A DNA stretch of 64,000 bases, taken from a virus. Positions 20,144-27,094 of the stretch are shown one piece after another. Both the position numbers and the translations under genes were made by a program. The stretch is from IMG/VR virus record IMGVR_UViG_3300042305_002284, positions 60,361-124,360 of that record; one strand, written 5' to 3'. Below the pieces are notes generated by a model that saw only the letters and a list, made by a program, of their open reading frames with translations, did not search any database and was not told where the DNA came from. The first letter of the stretch is position 1; each line of letters begins with the position of its first letter.

Positions 20144-21085
20144 ATGTCATCGGTGCAAAAAGAACAGATATTAGCAGATATATTTGGCGCTCCTCAACGA
20201 TCCGGTGAGGAGTTGCTTTTTTATTGTCCCAAGTGCAAACATCAAAAAAAGAAACTCTCCTGTAATGTCCGTAAAAACGCTTTCAAATGTTGGGTATGCA
20301 ACTTTACGGGGAACAGCATAGCAAGGCTGGTAAAGCGTTATGGCTCGTATAAACAGAAACAAGAATGGGGTAGGTATGATGACAAAGTTGATTTGTCTTC
20401 CATTTCTTTTGCAGATTCTTTATTTGGAGATAAAGAACAAGAAGAAACAAACATTTCATTACCCAAAGAGTTTGTTACGCTGACTGGAAAATACAATCCA
20501 GTAAATTCTATTCCGTTGAGATATTTGCATGAACGAGGAATAAACAAAGAAGATATACTAAAATGGAAAATAGGATATTGTCCTGATGGCGAATATGCTG
20601 GTCGGATTATCGTTCCAAGTTTTAGTCTTGAAGGAAAAATAAATTATTTTATTGCTCGTTCTTATCGCGACGATTGGATGAAATATAAAAATCCACCTTT
20701 ACATAAAAATCAAATATTATTCAACGAACTTTATGTTGATTGGTCCTCTGACCTTGTATTGACAGAGGGAGTTTTTGATGCTATAATAGCAGGAAACGCA
20801 GTGCCGCTGCTTGGTTCTACATTGCCGGAAACAAGTAGATTATTCCAAGAAATAGCAAAACACGATACACCAATATATGTTGCCCTTGATCCAGACGCAG
20901 AAAAGAAAGCAAAACATCTCATAAAAGATATGATCCAATATGGTATAGAAACATACAAGGTTGATGTAAGTGGTTTTCAAGATGTTGGTAGTATGACAAA
21001 AGCAGAGTTTCTTGAAAGAAAAGCCGCAGCACTTCCTATGACACAAGAAACACTATTTAGATATCAAATACAAGGATTTATATGA
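20144..21085 (+). CDS. DNA primase (zinc finger + TOPRIM)
   Basis: A 313-residue protein. A zinc ribbon at residues 28-52 has Cys28, Cys31, Cys49 and Cys52 (FYCPKCKHQKKK ... FKCWVCNF). It is followed by a DnaG/T7-type primase core with a TOPRIM fold: the acidic Glu in LVLTEGVFDAI near residue 200 and Asp-x-Asp in YVALDPDAEKK near residue 240. It lacks a helicase domain, so a separate replicative helicase must lie outside this window. It makes RNA primers for lagging-strand synthesis. The ATG has no SD. It is coupled to the next ORF by an ATGA overlap. Confidence 0.85.
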   Translation: MSSVQKEQILADIFGAPQRSGEELLFYCPKCKHQKKKLSCNVRKNAFKCWVCNFTGNSIARLVKRYGSYKQKQEWGRYDDKVDLSSISFADSLFGDKEQEETNISLPKEFVTLTGKYNPVNSIPLRYLHERGINKEDILKWKIGYCPDGEYAGRIIVPSFSLEGKINYFIARSYRDDWMKYKNPPLHKNQILFNELYVDWSSDLVLTEGVFDAIIAGNAVPLLGSTLPETSRLFQEIAKHDTPIYVALDPDAEKKAKHLIKDMIQYGIETYKVDVSGFQDVGSMTKAEFLERKAAALPMTQETLFRYQIQGFI

Positions 21086-21219
21086 AAGTCGTCTATATTG
21101 TAATAGAAGTTTGGTACAGCAGAACCGATTTAGTTGCTTGTTTTTCCAAAAGACAAGATGCCGAAAAGTTTATTGAAAATAAACGAAATTTTTCTATCAC
21201 AGAAATGGAAGTAAAATGA
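21082..21219 (+). CDS. 45-residue small protein between primase and SbcDC
   Basis: A short ORF (MKVVYIVIEVWYSRTDLVAC, then FSKRQDAEKFIEN and ending TEMEVK) linked by ATGA overlaps to the primase upstream and to the SbcD-SbcC gene downstream. Double overlap is strong evidence that it is translated. The pattern of a hydrophobic strand, a strand with V-A-x-F-S, and a K..AEKFIE helix resembles tiny phage proteins of unknown function. No catalytic motif is visible. A role as accessory to its neighbours is only inferred. Confidence 0.7.
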   Translation: MKVVYIVIEVWYSRTDLVACFSKRQDAEKFIENKRNFSITEMEVK

Positions 21220-24200
21220 TAAAGATCTGTCACCTATCGGACACCCATATCAGAAACCTCAAATATCACGACGAATATCGTATAGTATTCAATAAAATAT
21301 TTGAAACTCTAAAACAAGAAAAACCAGACTATATTATTCATTGTGGGGATATAGCACATACAAAAAACCAGATATCTCCTGAGTTTGTTGAAATGTGTTC
21401 TTGGTTTCTAAAAGAACTTGCCGATATTGCTCCAACATATATTATTCTTGGAAACCACGACTGTAACCTCAAAAACGACACTCGCCAAGATAGCATTTCT
21501 CCTATTGTTACAGCACTAAACAATCCAAACCTAACACTTTGGAAATATTCAGGCGAGCGAGTTATAGATGAAAAACTTGCCTTCAATGTTCTTTCGCTTA
21601 TTGATGAAGATAAGTGGGTAAAACCAAGCGATCCCAACAGGATCAATATTGCTCTTTATCACGGCGCTATTGCTGGTGTATCCACAGATGTTGGGTACAC
21701 TATGGAACACAGCGATCATGATGTTTCAATTTTTGAAGGTCACGATTACGCAATGGCCGGCGATATTCACAAGACAAATCAAATTGTTGATACAGAAGGT
21801 CGTGTTCGCTATCCAGGTTCAACCATTCAACAGAACCATGGAGAAACAGACGATAAGGGTTTTCTCATTTGGGAAATAGAAGATAAAAACCAGTTTGATG
21901 TTCGGCATATTGCTATCCCGCACCCAAAACCATTTGTAACTATCAAACTTGATGAAAATGGCAAGTTTGATGAAACAGCCAACATAAAGACAAACGCTCG
22001 TATTCGTGTTATGGCTGATAGCAACATTTCAGCAAATGAAATAAGAAAAACACTTGATATTATCAAAGTAAAGTTTCAGCCAGAAAGTGTTGCCTTTCTA
22101 AACAAGGCAACAAGCAGAATAGATATAACAGAAACCATCAACAAGATGGAAGATCAAGATTTGCGCTCAATATCAACACAAGAAAAACTGCTTGCTGAAT
22201 ATCTAAAAGACTATAATCCAACAGCAGAAATATTGCAAAAAGTGTACGAACTAAATAAAAAATACAACTCTATTGCCGAAGAAAACGAAGAAGTGTCCAG
22301 AAACATTCGTTGGACAATCAAGTCATTGATGTGGGATAATATGTTCAACTATGGAAAAGATAACTCAATAGATTTCCAAAAATTAAACGGTGTTGTTTCT
22401 CTAAATGGTCCCAACGGTCAAGGAAAGTCTGCCATTTTGGACTCAATGCTTTGGGGTATGCAGAATTCAACAAGTAAAAATGTTCGTAAAAATGTAAATA
22501 TTATCAACCAAAACCAAGACAACTGTCGTGTTGTTGTTGATCTGCTTGTTGATGACAAGCAATATACTATTGAAAGAACTGCTGAAAAATATACCAAGAA
22601 ACTAAATGGCGAAGAAACACTTGAAGCAAAAACCGATGTTTCTTTTAGTGTCTGTGATATAGGAGAAAGCGAAGACTGTGAAAGGTTTGAAAAAGGTAAT
22701 CTAAATGGTCTTGATCGCAACGAAACAGATAAAAATATTCGTAAAGTATTTGGAACACTGGAAGACTTTCTTTTTACTTCTATGTCTTCCCAGCTTGGTT
22801 CTCTTGACTTTATCAACGAAGGTTCAACTCGTCGTAAAGAAATACTTGGAAAGTTCCTTGATCTTGATATATTTGCTAAAAAATACAAACTTTCAAACAG
22901 TGAAGCAACAGAGCTAAAAGCAGCACTAAAACGACTTGAAACAAAAAATCACGATCAAGAGATATTAGAAACATCTATAAAATTGATTGAACTAAAAGGC
23001 AAAGCACAACAACAACTTGATGAGTGTGAAGAAATAAAAAGTGAAATAAAAGTTCTAACAGAGCAAATAAACAATATAAACATAGAGACTGCTTCTATGC
23101 CAAAAATAGATGTTATTGATATTGATAATGCCAAGTTATCTTTAGAAAAGATATTCAGCGATATAGAAAAGTTCGGCAAAACAATGAAAGAAAATAGTGA
23201 ATTTTATATAGAAAAAGAACGAGCACTTGATGTTGCTAAAAAAGTTGTTACTGGCATAAAAATAGAAGAAATAAACAAAAATAAAAATACCATAACAGAA
23301 AAAAACAAAGAACTTGACAAGGTGTTGAGGCAAATAAATGAACTTGAAAAAGATATTCTCCGTGACAAAAAAGATATACAGATTTTGGATGAGGTCCCAT
23401 GTGGAAATACTTTTCCTACCTGTAAGTTTCTTACTGGTGCCTTTCAAAAGAAAGGCGAGATAGATGGTAAAAAAGACCTTGTTGTTATAGCGAGCAAGAG
23501 AAAACAAGAAATAGAAAAAACTATAAATCAACTAAATCCAACAGAAATAGAAAAGTCTATTTCTGCTCGTAATGTTATTTTGGAAAAAATAAGAAATATG
23601 GAAACTATTGTTGCTAACAAAAAACTTGAAAACGAACAACTAAATGGAAAAATAATAGTTTCACAGAGCCTTGTAGAAAAACTAGAACAAAAAATAGAAA
23701 ACTATTATAAAAACGAACAAGCAGCAAAAAAACTAAATGAAATAACAAAAGTGAAACAAGGTTTTATTGAACAAAATGAAAATCTAACAAAACAACTAAA
23801 TGCTTGTGAAACAAGTATCATAAAACTACATCGCGAACAAGGTTCATTAGAACAAAAGAAAACTGACTTGGAAGAAGCAAAACAAGAACTTGCCAAACTA
23901 CGAGACGAATATGCTGCTATTTCTATGTTTGAAAAGGCGATGCACAGCAACGGAATAAGTTATGACATTATTCGCAAAAAACTGCCAGTTATAAATGAAG
24001 AAATAGCAAAAGTTCTTGCCAATATTGTGAGTTTTGAAATATTTTTTGAAGATGATGGTAAAAAACTTGACATTCTTATCAAGCATCCAAAATATGAAAA
24101 GCGACCAATTGAACTAGCCAGTGGAGCAGAAAAAAGTTTGGCTGCTATGGCTATAAGACTTGCCTTGACAAAAATAACTTCATTGCCAACTGGCGATATT

Positions 24201-24392
24201 ATTATACTTGATGAACCAGCAACTTCACTTGACGAAGAAAATATGGAAGGTTTTACCAGAATGCTTGATATGCTAAAAACTCATTATAAAACAATATTAT
24301 TGATATCTCACCTACCAGAATTGAAAGATATTGCTGACACGCAGATACTTATAAATAATATTGATGGATATGCTTCTGTGGAGGTAAAATGA
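21216..24392 (+). CDS. Single-chain SbcD-SbcC (gp47-gp46) nuclease/ATPase
   Basis: A 1058-residue fusion. Residues 1-300 are an Mre11/SbcD metallophosphoesterase (HLSDTHIRN, HCGDIAHT, LGNHD, YHGAIAG, AGDIHKT). From residue 375 there is a Rad50/SbcC ATPase: Walker A GPNGQGKS at about 398-405, then a long coiled coil with a Cys729-x6-Cys736 hook, signature LASGAEKS near 967 and Walker B IIILDEPATSLDEE near 998. The complex resects DNA ends for recombination-dependent replication. In T4 and E. coli the two subunits are separate genes, so the fusion is notable. The start overlaps the upstream small ORF, and the stop overlaps the next start. Confidence 0.9.
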   Translation: MIKICHLSDTHIRNLKYHDEYRIVFNKIFETLKQEKPDYIIHCGDIAHTKNQISPEFVEMCSWFLKELADIAPTYIILGNHDCNLKNDTRQDSISPIVTALNNPNLTLWKYSGERVIDEKLAFNVLSLIDEDKWVKPSDPNRINIALYHGAIAGVSTDVGYTMEHSDHDVSIFEGHDYAMAGDIHKTNQIVDTEGRVRYPGSTIQQNHGETDDKGFLIWEIEDKNQFDVRHIAIPHPKPFVTIKLDENGKFDETANIKTNARIRVMADSNISANEIRKTLDIIKVKFQPESVAFLNKATSRIDITETINKMEDQDLRSISTQEKLLAEYLKDYNPTAEILQKVYELNKKYNSIAEENEEVSRNIRWTIKSLMWDNMFNYGKDNSIDFQKLNGVVSLNGPNGQGKSAILDSMLWGMQNSTSKNVRKNVNIINQNQDNCRVVVDLLVDDKQYTIERTAEKYTKKLNGEETLEAKTDVSFSVCDIGESEDCERFEKGNLNGLDRNETDKNIRKVFGTLEDFLFTSMSSQLGSLDFINEGSTRRKEILGKFLDLDIFAKKYKLSNSEATELKAALKRLETKNHDQEILETSIKLIELKGKAQQQLDECEEIKSEIKVLTEQINNINIETASMPKIDVIDIDNAKLSLEKIFSDIEKFGKTMKENSEFYIEKERALDVAKKVVTGIKIEEINKNKNTITEKNKELDKVLRQINELEKDILRDKKDIQILDEVPCGNTFPTCKFLTGAFQKKGEIDGKKDLVVIASKRKQEIEKTINQLNPTEIEKSISARNVILEKIRNMETIVANKKLENEQLNGKIIVSQSLVEKLEQKIENYYKNEQAAKKLNEITKVKQGFIEQNENLTKQLNACETSIIKLHREQGSLEQKKTDLEEAKQELAKLRDEYAAISMFEKAMHSNGISYDIIRKKLPVINEEIAKVLANIVSFEIFFEDDGKKLDILIKHPKYEKRPIELASGAEKSLAAMAIRLALTKITSLPTGDIIILDEPATSLDEENMEGFTRMLDMLKTHYKTILLISHLPELKDIADTQILINNIDGYASVEVK

Positions 24393-24619
24393 TAATGGCG
24401 CGACTAAAAAAAGAAATACTTGATAAAGGTATATCAAAACTTGTTAGTAGAAAACTACTTGTTTGGCTTGTGGCAACTATTGGTGTGCCTTTACAAATGA
24501 TTGATGGTGAGCAATGGTTACAAATAAGTATGGTTTATATCGGCTCTCAGGCGGCAAAAGACTTTATCATAGAGTATGTCAAGGCAAAAACTGGAAGCCA
24601 AAATACACCAACTGTGTGA
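24389..24619 (+). CDS. Small holin-like membrane protein candidate
   Basis: A 76-residue protein whose ATG overlaps the SbcD-SbcC stop (ATGA). After a basic N-terminus (ARLKKEILDKG) come two moderately hydrophobic stretches, LLVWLVATIGVPLQMI and WLQISMVYIGSQAAKDFII, with a polar turn between them. Size and layout fit small phage holins, but the hydrophobicity is modest and no family signature is certain. The next genes encode other small membrane or secreted proteins, which supports a membrane-acting cassette. An alternative is an unrelated membrane-associated accessory protein. Confidence 0.6.
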   Translation: MIMARLKKEILDKGISKLVSRKLLVWLVATIGVPLQMIDGEQWLQISMVYIGSQAAKDFIIEYVKAKTGSQNTPTV

Positions 24620-24716
24620 AATACTAAAAAATTTTTTGTTTTATGCTATTGTGATAATAGTAGTGATATCTTTTATTGTAGAAATACTAAATCAAGGAAA
24701 TAGAAATGGTAAATAA
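24576..24716 (+). CDS. 46-residue single-pass membrane protein (hidden small ORF)
   Basis: An ORF overlapping the end of the holin-like gene by 44 bases and the start of the next gene by 11 bases, filling an otherwise empty 86-base gap. It encodes MSRQKLEAKIHQLCEILK, then a near-continuous hydrophobic helix (FLFYAIVIIVVISFIVEIL) and a polar tail. The clean transmembrane segment in an AT-rich spacer and its place among membrane genes suggest it is real. The SD is weak (AGAG close to ATG). It could be a holin or antiholin partner. Chance cannot be excluded. Confidence 0.45.
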   Translation: MSRQKLEAKIHQLCEILKNFLFYAIVIIVVISFIVEILNQGNRNGK

Positions 24717-25074
24717 AATATTAGAAACTTGTAAAAAATATTGGTATATGTTTGTTATATTCGCCCTAACCGGTGTTGTTTTGTTGGTGAGTTTTGTAGA
24801 GAACTCCAAAGTGGCAGGCTTGTCAAATGTTATAAAAAAGATTGCTGATGGTTATATAAAGCAGTTTGACAAGTTAGAAACACTAAACGATGCCAAAACA
24901 AGAAAAGATAAAAAAGTTATCAACAAAGCGGAAAAGAAAATAGAAGCAATAGAAAAAGACAAAGAAGAAAAAGTACAAAAAGTATTAGAAGAAAAAGAAA
25001 AAGTTGTAGAAAAACTCAAAGATAACTCAACAGAAGAACTTGCTAAAAAAATAAAGGAAGAGTATAATCTATGA
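24706..25074 (+). CDS. N-anchored coiled-coil protein (possible inner-membrane spanin-type)
   Basis: A 122-residue protein with CAAGGAA upstream of ATG. Residues about 13-32 form one transmembrane helix (YMFVIFALTGVVLLVSFV). The remaining 90 residues are a Lys/Glu-rich coiled coil running to the C-terminus. This N-in/C-out topology with a periplasmic coiled coil is the layout of Rz-type i-spanins. The stop overlaps the start of a signal-peptide-bearing coiled-coil protein, as Rz/Rz1 genes often overlap. The partner lacks a lipobox, so the spanin assignment is inferred from architecture only. Confidence 0.6.
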   Translation: MVNKILETCKKYWYMFVIFALTGVVLLVSFVENSKVAGLSNVIKKIADGYIKQFDKLETLNDAKTRKDKKVINKAEKKIEAIEKDKEEKVQKVLEEKEKVVEKLKDNSTEELAKKIKEEYNL

Positions 25075-25499
25075 GAACATTATGCTTAGCATTATTATTT
25101 ATATTTTCAGGGACTTCATTCGCTCAAACGGCAGTCGTAAAAGGACAACAATGTCCAGCAGACGGTATCTTTCTAACAAAAGAAGAAGCAGCAAAAATAT
25201 TAGCAGAAAAACAAGCAGCAGCAGAAATATGCCGGATAAATAATGAGGCGTCTGTTGAAAAAGAAAAAACAAAATGTGGTTTTGAAAAAGGCTTATTACA
25301 AAATGAACTTGATTTTGAAAAGAAAAAGTTTGATGAAATAATAGGGCTAAGAAATGCGCAAGACAAAGTTTTCTTGGATCGTATTGATGATGGGGGTGAC
25401 AATACATATTATTTTTTTGGCGGATTGGCTTTGGGTGCTGTTGTATCCGGAGCGGCCATAGTTGGCACAATAGTTCTAATAAACCAGGTCGTACAATGA
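25071..25499 (+). CDS. Exported coiled-coil protein with C-terminal membrane anchor
   Basis: A 142-residue protein starting in an ATGA overlap. Residues 1-18 are a Sec signal peptide (MRTLCLALLFIFSGTSFA, cleavage before Gln) with no lipobox. The middle is a Lys/Glu/Ala-rich coiled coil with three cysteines. Residues about 115-138 form a Gly/Ala-rich transmembrane helix (GLALGAVVSGAAIVGTIVLI). The mature protein would thus span the periplasm from a C-terminal anchor. Together with the preceding N-anchored coiled coil it could form a two-component envelope-disrupting or envelope-sensing complex. Not a classical Rz1 or u-spanin. Confidence 0.6.
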   Translation: MRTLCLALLFIFSGTSFAQTAVVKGQQCPADGIFLTKEEAAKILAEKQAAAEICRINNEASVEKEKTKCGFEKGLLQNELDFEKKKFDEIIGLRNAQDKVFLDRIDDGGDNTYYFFGGLALGAVVSGAAIVGTIVLINQVVQ

Positions 25500-25888
25500 G
25501 CCAAGACTGGGACAAGATAGCAGCAGTAGAAAAAGCCGTAAAAGAAAAATACGGAGATAATGCTATTGCTAATCCAAAAGCAAATTGGAACGCAGAAAAA
25601 GAAGCAGACTTTATAGAGCAAATAAAACAGCAAGCGATAAAAACTCAGGAAAAGCAGGACAAACAAGAAATAATAGAAGAAAATGGGTTTTTAGTAAAGA
25701 AAAAACTATTTATTAGCAAAACCAACAGGGTTTGTCCGGTCTTGGAATGTGGGCGTTATTCTTTTAGTGTAAAGGATGATGTATATATGAACAAGTTTGG
25801 ATGTTGTTATGGATGTTATATAAAATATGTTGAAGGTCGTGAAGGCCTTTGGGAAGAAAGAAAGAAGGTGATTACAAATGGTAGTTGA
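25496..25888 (+). CDS. Cys-rich small protein, putative zinc binding
   Basis: A 130-residue protein coupled to the previous gene by an ATGA overlap. The first 70 residues are charged and helical. Residues about 82-110 hold RVCPVLECGRYSFSVKDDVY and FGCCYGCYIKYVEGREGLWE, giving Cys-x4-Cys and Cys-Cys-x2-Cys spacing that could bind one zinc. A similar pattern is seen in phage proteins that contact nucleic acid or ribosomes, but no family is recognised. It ends 11 bases into the next gene. Confidence 0.6.
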   Translation: MSQDWDKIAAVEKAVKEKYGDNAIANPKANWNAEKEADFIEQIKQQAIKTQEKQDKQEIIEENGFLVKKKLFISKTNRVCPVLECGRYSFSVKDDVYMNKFGCCYGCYIKYVEGREGLWEERKKVITNGS

Positions 25889-26072
25889 TAAACTTGAAGA
25901 AGTAGCGAAAGCGCTTGAAGCGTGTAAGGCAGACGCCGTAAAAGTCGACAAAGGTAATCGTTCGGCTGCAACCCGTATTCGTAAAGATCTTGGTGCAGTT
26001 GCAAAGATGCTAAAAGAACTTCGTAATGCAGCGCTTGAAAAAGTTCGTGAAGTAAAAACAAAAGAAGACTGA
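25878..26072 (+). CDS. Histone H1-like (Hc1-family) DNA-binding protein
   Basis: A 64-residue Lys/Arg/Ala-rich protein with AAGGTGAT ahead of ATG. The block VDKGNRSAATRIRKDLGAVA lines up with the KGNKAAAQRVR segment of chlamydial Hc1, and the flanking helices share the Hc1 heptad-like pattern (VAKALEACKADAVK and MLKELRNAALEK). Hc1 proteins bind and compact DNA. Here the long basic C-terminal tail of Hc1 is missing, leaving only the conserved helical domain. It may organise phage DNA, alter the host nucleoid or be packaged. Family call is from remembered sequence pattern; role is inferred. Confidence 0.7.
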   Translation: MVVDKLEEVAKALEACKADAVKVDKGNRSAATRIRKDLGAVAKMLKELRNAALEKVREVKTKED

Positions 26073-26096
26073 AACCCAACAAGGAGAAGATAATAA

Positions 26097-26627
26097 ATGG
26101 CTGAACTTTTAGATGTAATAAAAGGTATTTCACAAGTAATGGCTCAAACTTATGATGGTGCAACCGATAAAGATGGTAAGCCAATCAAAGCAGGTTTGCG
26201 CCGCGAGGAAGTATCAGCATTTACCAGTTGTGAGTGTCGTCTCCTTGATGGTTTTCGTGCGCGTGTAACTCATCACGCAGGAAAAGATGGTTCTTTTCCT
26301 TGTTTGATAATCTCTTATCATAGCGAACTCAAACTTGAAGAAGCGCACAGTCCAAAACTCGGCGAACAAGTTGAGGAGCATATAGCAGAAGCACTAAAAT
26401 ATCTAAAAAAAGAGTTCAAAAAGGTTGCTGGCAAAGAACTAAATGTTGAAAAATATGGCGAAGTAAAAATGCTTGTTGAAGAAACATCAAGAATCCGAGT
26501 TTTTGTAACAGCACAATGTCATTACAAAATAAAAGATATTGATATGCCAAAACTTGAAGATCAAAAAGATGTTGAACGCAGCGAACAACTTCAAAAATGG
26601 TTAGCATTAGGTGGATTGAAGAAATGA
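26097..26627 (+). CDS. Conserved-type phage protein, unknown
   Basis: A 176-residue alpha/beta protein with AAGGAGAAG upstream of ATG. It contains SAFTSCECRLLDGFRARVTH, CLIISYHSELKLEEA, a long helix (LGEQVEEHIAEALKYLKKEF) and SRIRVFVTAQCHYKI. There are no membrane segments and no clear catalytic set. It lies directly before a leader-bearing gene and the large terminase with ATGA coupling downstream, so a role in head assembly or packaging is possible. I do not recognise a family. Confidence 0.7.
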   Translation: MAELLDVIKGISQVMAQTYDGATDKDGKPIKAGLRREEVSAFTSCECRLLDGFRARVTHHAGKDGSFPCLIISYHSELKLEEAHSPKLGEQVEEHIAEALKYLKKEFKKVAGKELNVEKYGEVKMLVEETSRIRVFVTAQCHYKIKDIDMPKLEDQKDVERSEQLQKWLALGGLKK

Positions 26628-27091
26628 AAATAACAAAAGCAAGACTTTTACAGATCATTCGTGAAGAGGTTGAACTCCACGAAAAGTATGTTGAAGAAAA
26701 TGTTATTGAACTTGACGAAGAGGCGATTGAAGAACTTTCGAAACAAGCCGGTAAAAAGGCCATTGAAGATGAAATAGATACTGACAAAGAGACTGGCAGT
26801 CTTAAAGAAGTTGAAAAAGTAAAACACAAAGGCAAAGAATATAAAGCATCGGCATCTACCATGAAGGCTATTCGCGGTGGTGCTGGCGGTCCCGGTAAAG
26901 TAACGACGTCAGAGTTTGAAAAAGCAGTAAAACAAGCAAGTTGGGCTGACGATCCAGAGGCGGTTGCTGCTGCCGGTAGAATAGTTGCTAAAAAGAAAGC
27001 CGGAACCATGGAAGAAGATAGTGATGTTGATGAAGATAAACTTCTTGATCCCGAAACAAAAGAACCGGTCAATGGCACGAAACCAAGATGA
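26624..27091 (+). CDS. Acidic protein with putative capsid-targeting leader, upstream of terminase
   Basis: A 155-residue protein. The start at 26624 overlaps the previous stop (ATGA); an in-frame ATG nine codons upstream is less likely. Residues 1-18 (MKITKARLLQIIREEVEL) match the leader of the proteins at 33777 and 34368, with an I-x-Glu14-Glu15 site like those cut by gp21-type proteases. The body is Lys/Glu/Ala-rich, with a Gly-rich centre (AIRGGAGGPGKV) and an acidic end. It sits where T4 places the small terminase, but no DNA-binding motif is evident. I favour an internal head or core protein. Confidence 0.65.
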   Translation: MKITKARLLQIIREEVELHEKYVEENVIELDEEAIEELSKQAGKKAIEDEIDTDKETGSLKEVEKVKHKGKEYKASASTMKAIRGGAGGPGKVTTSEFEKAVKQASWADDPEAVAAAGRIVAKKKAGTMEEDSDVDEDKLLDPETKEPVNGTKPR

Positions 27092-27094
27092 TAT

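Noticed and set aside
24620-24660. A6T6 palindrome as an intrinsic terminator
   Set aside because: The pairing is A/T only with no loop and no GC stem; it also lies within a candidate ORF.
26416-27078. 220-codon minus-strand ORF before the terminase
   Set aside because: A Ser-rich antisense shadow of a Lys/Glu-rich gene. The + strand genes here have ATGA coupling and a recognisable leader.
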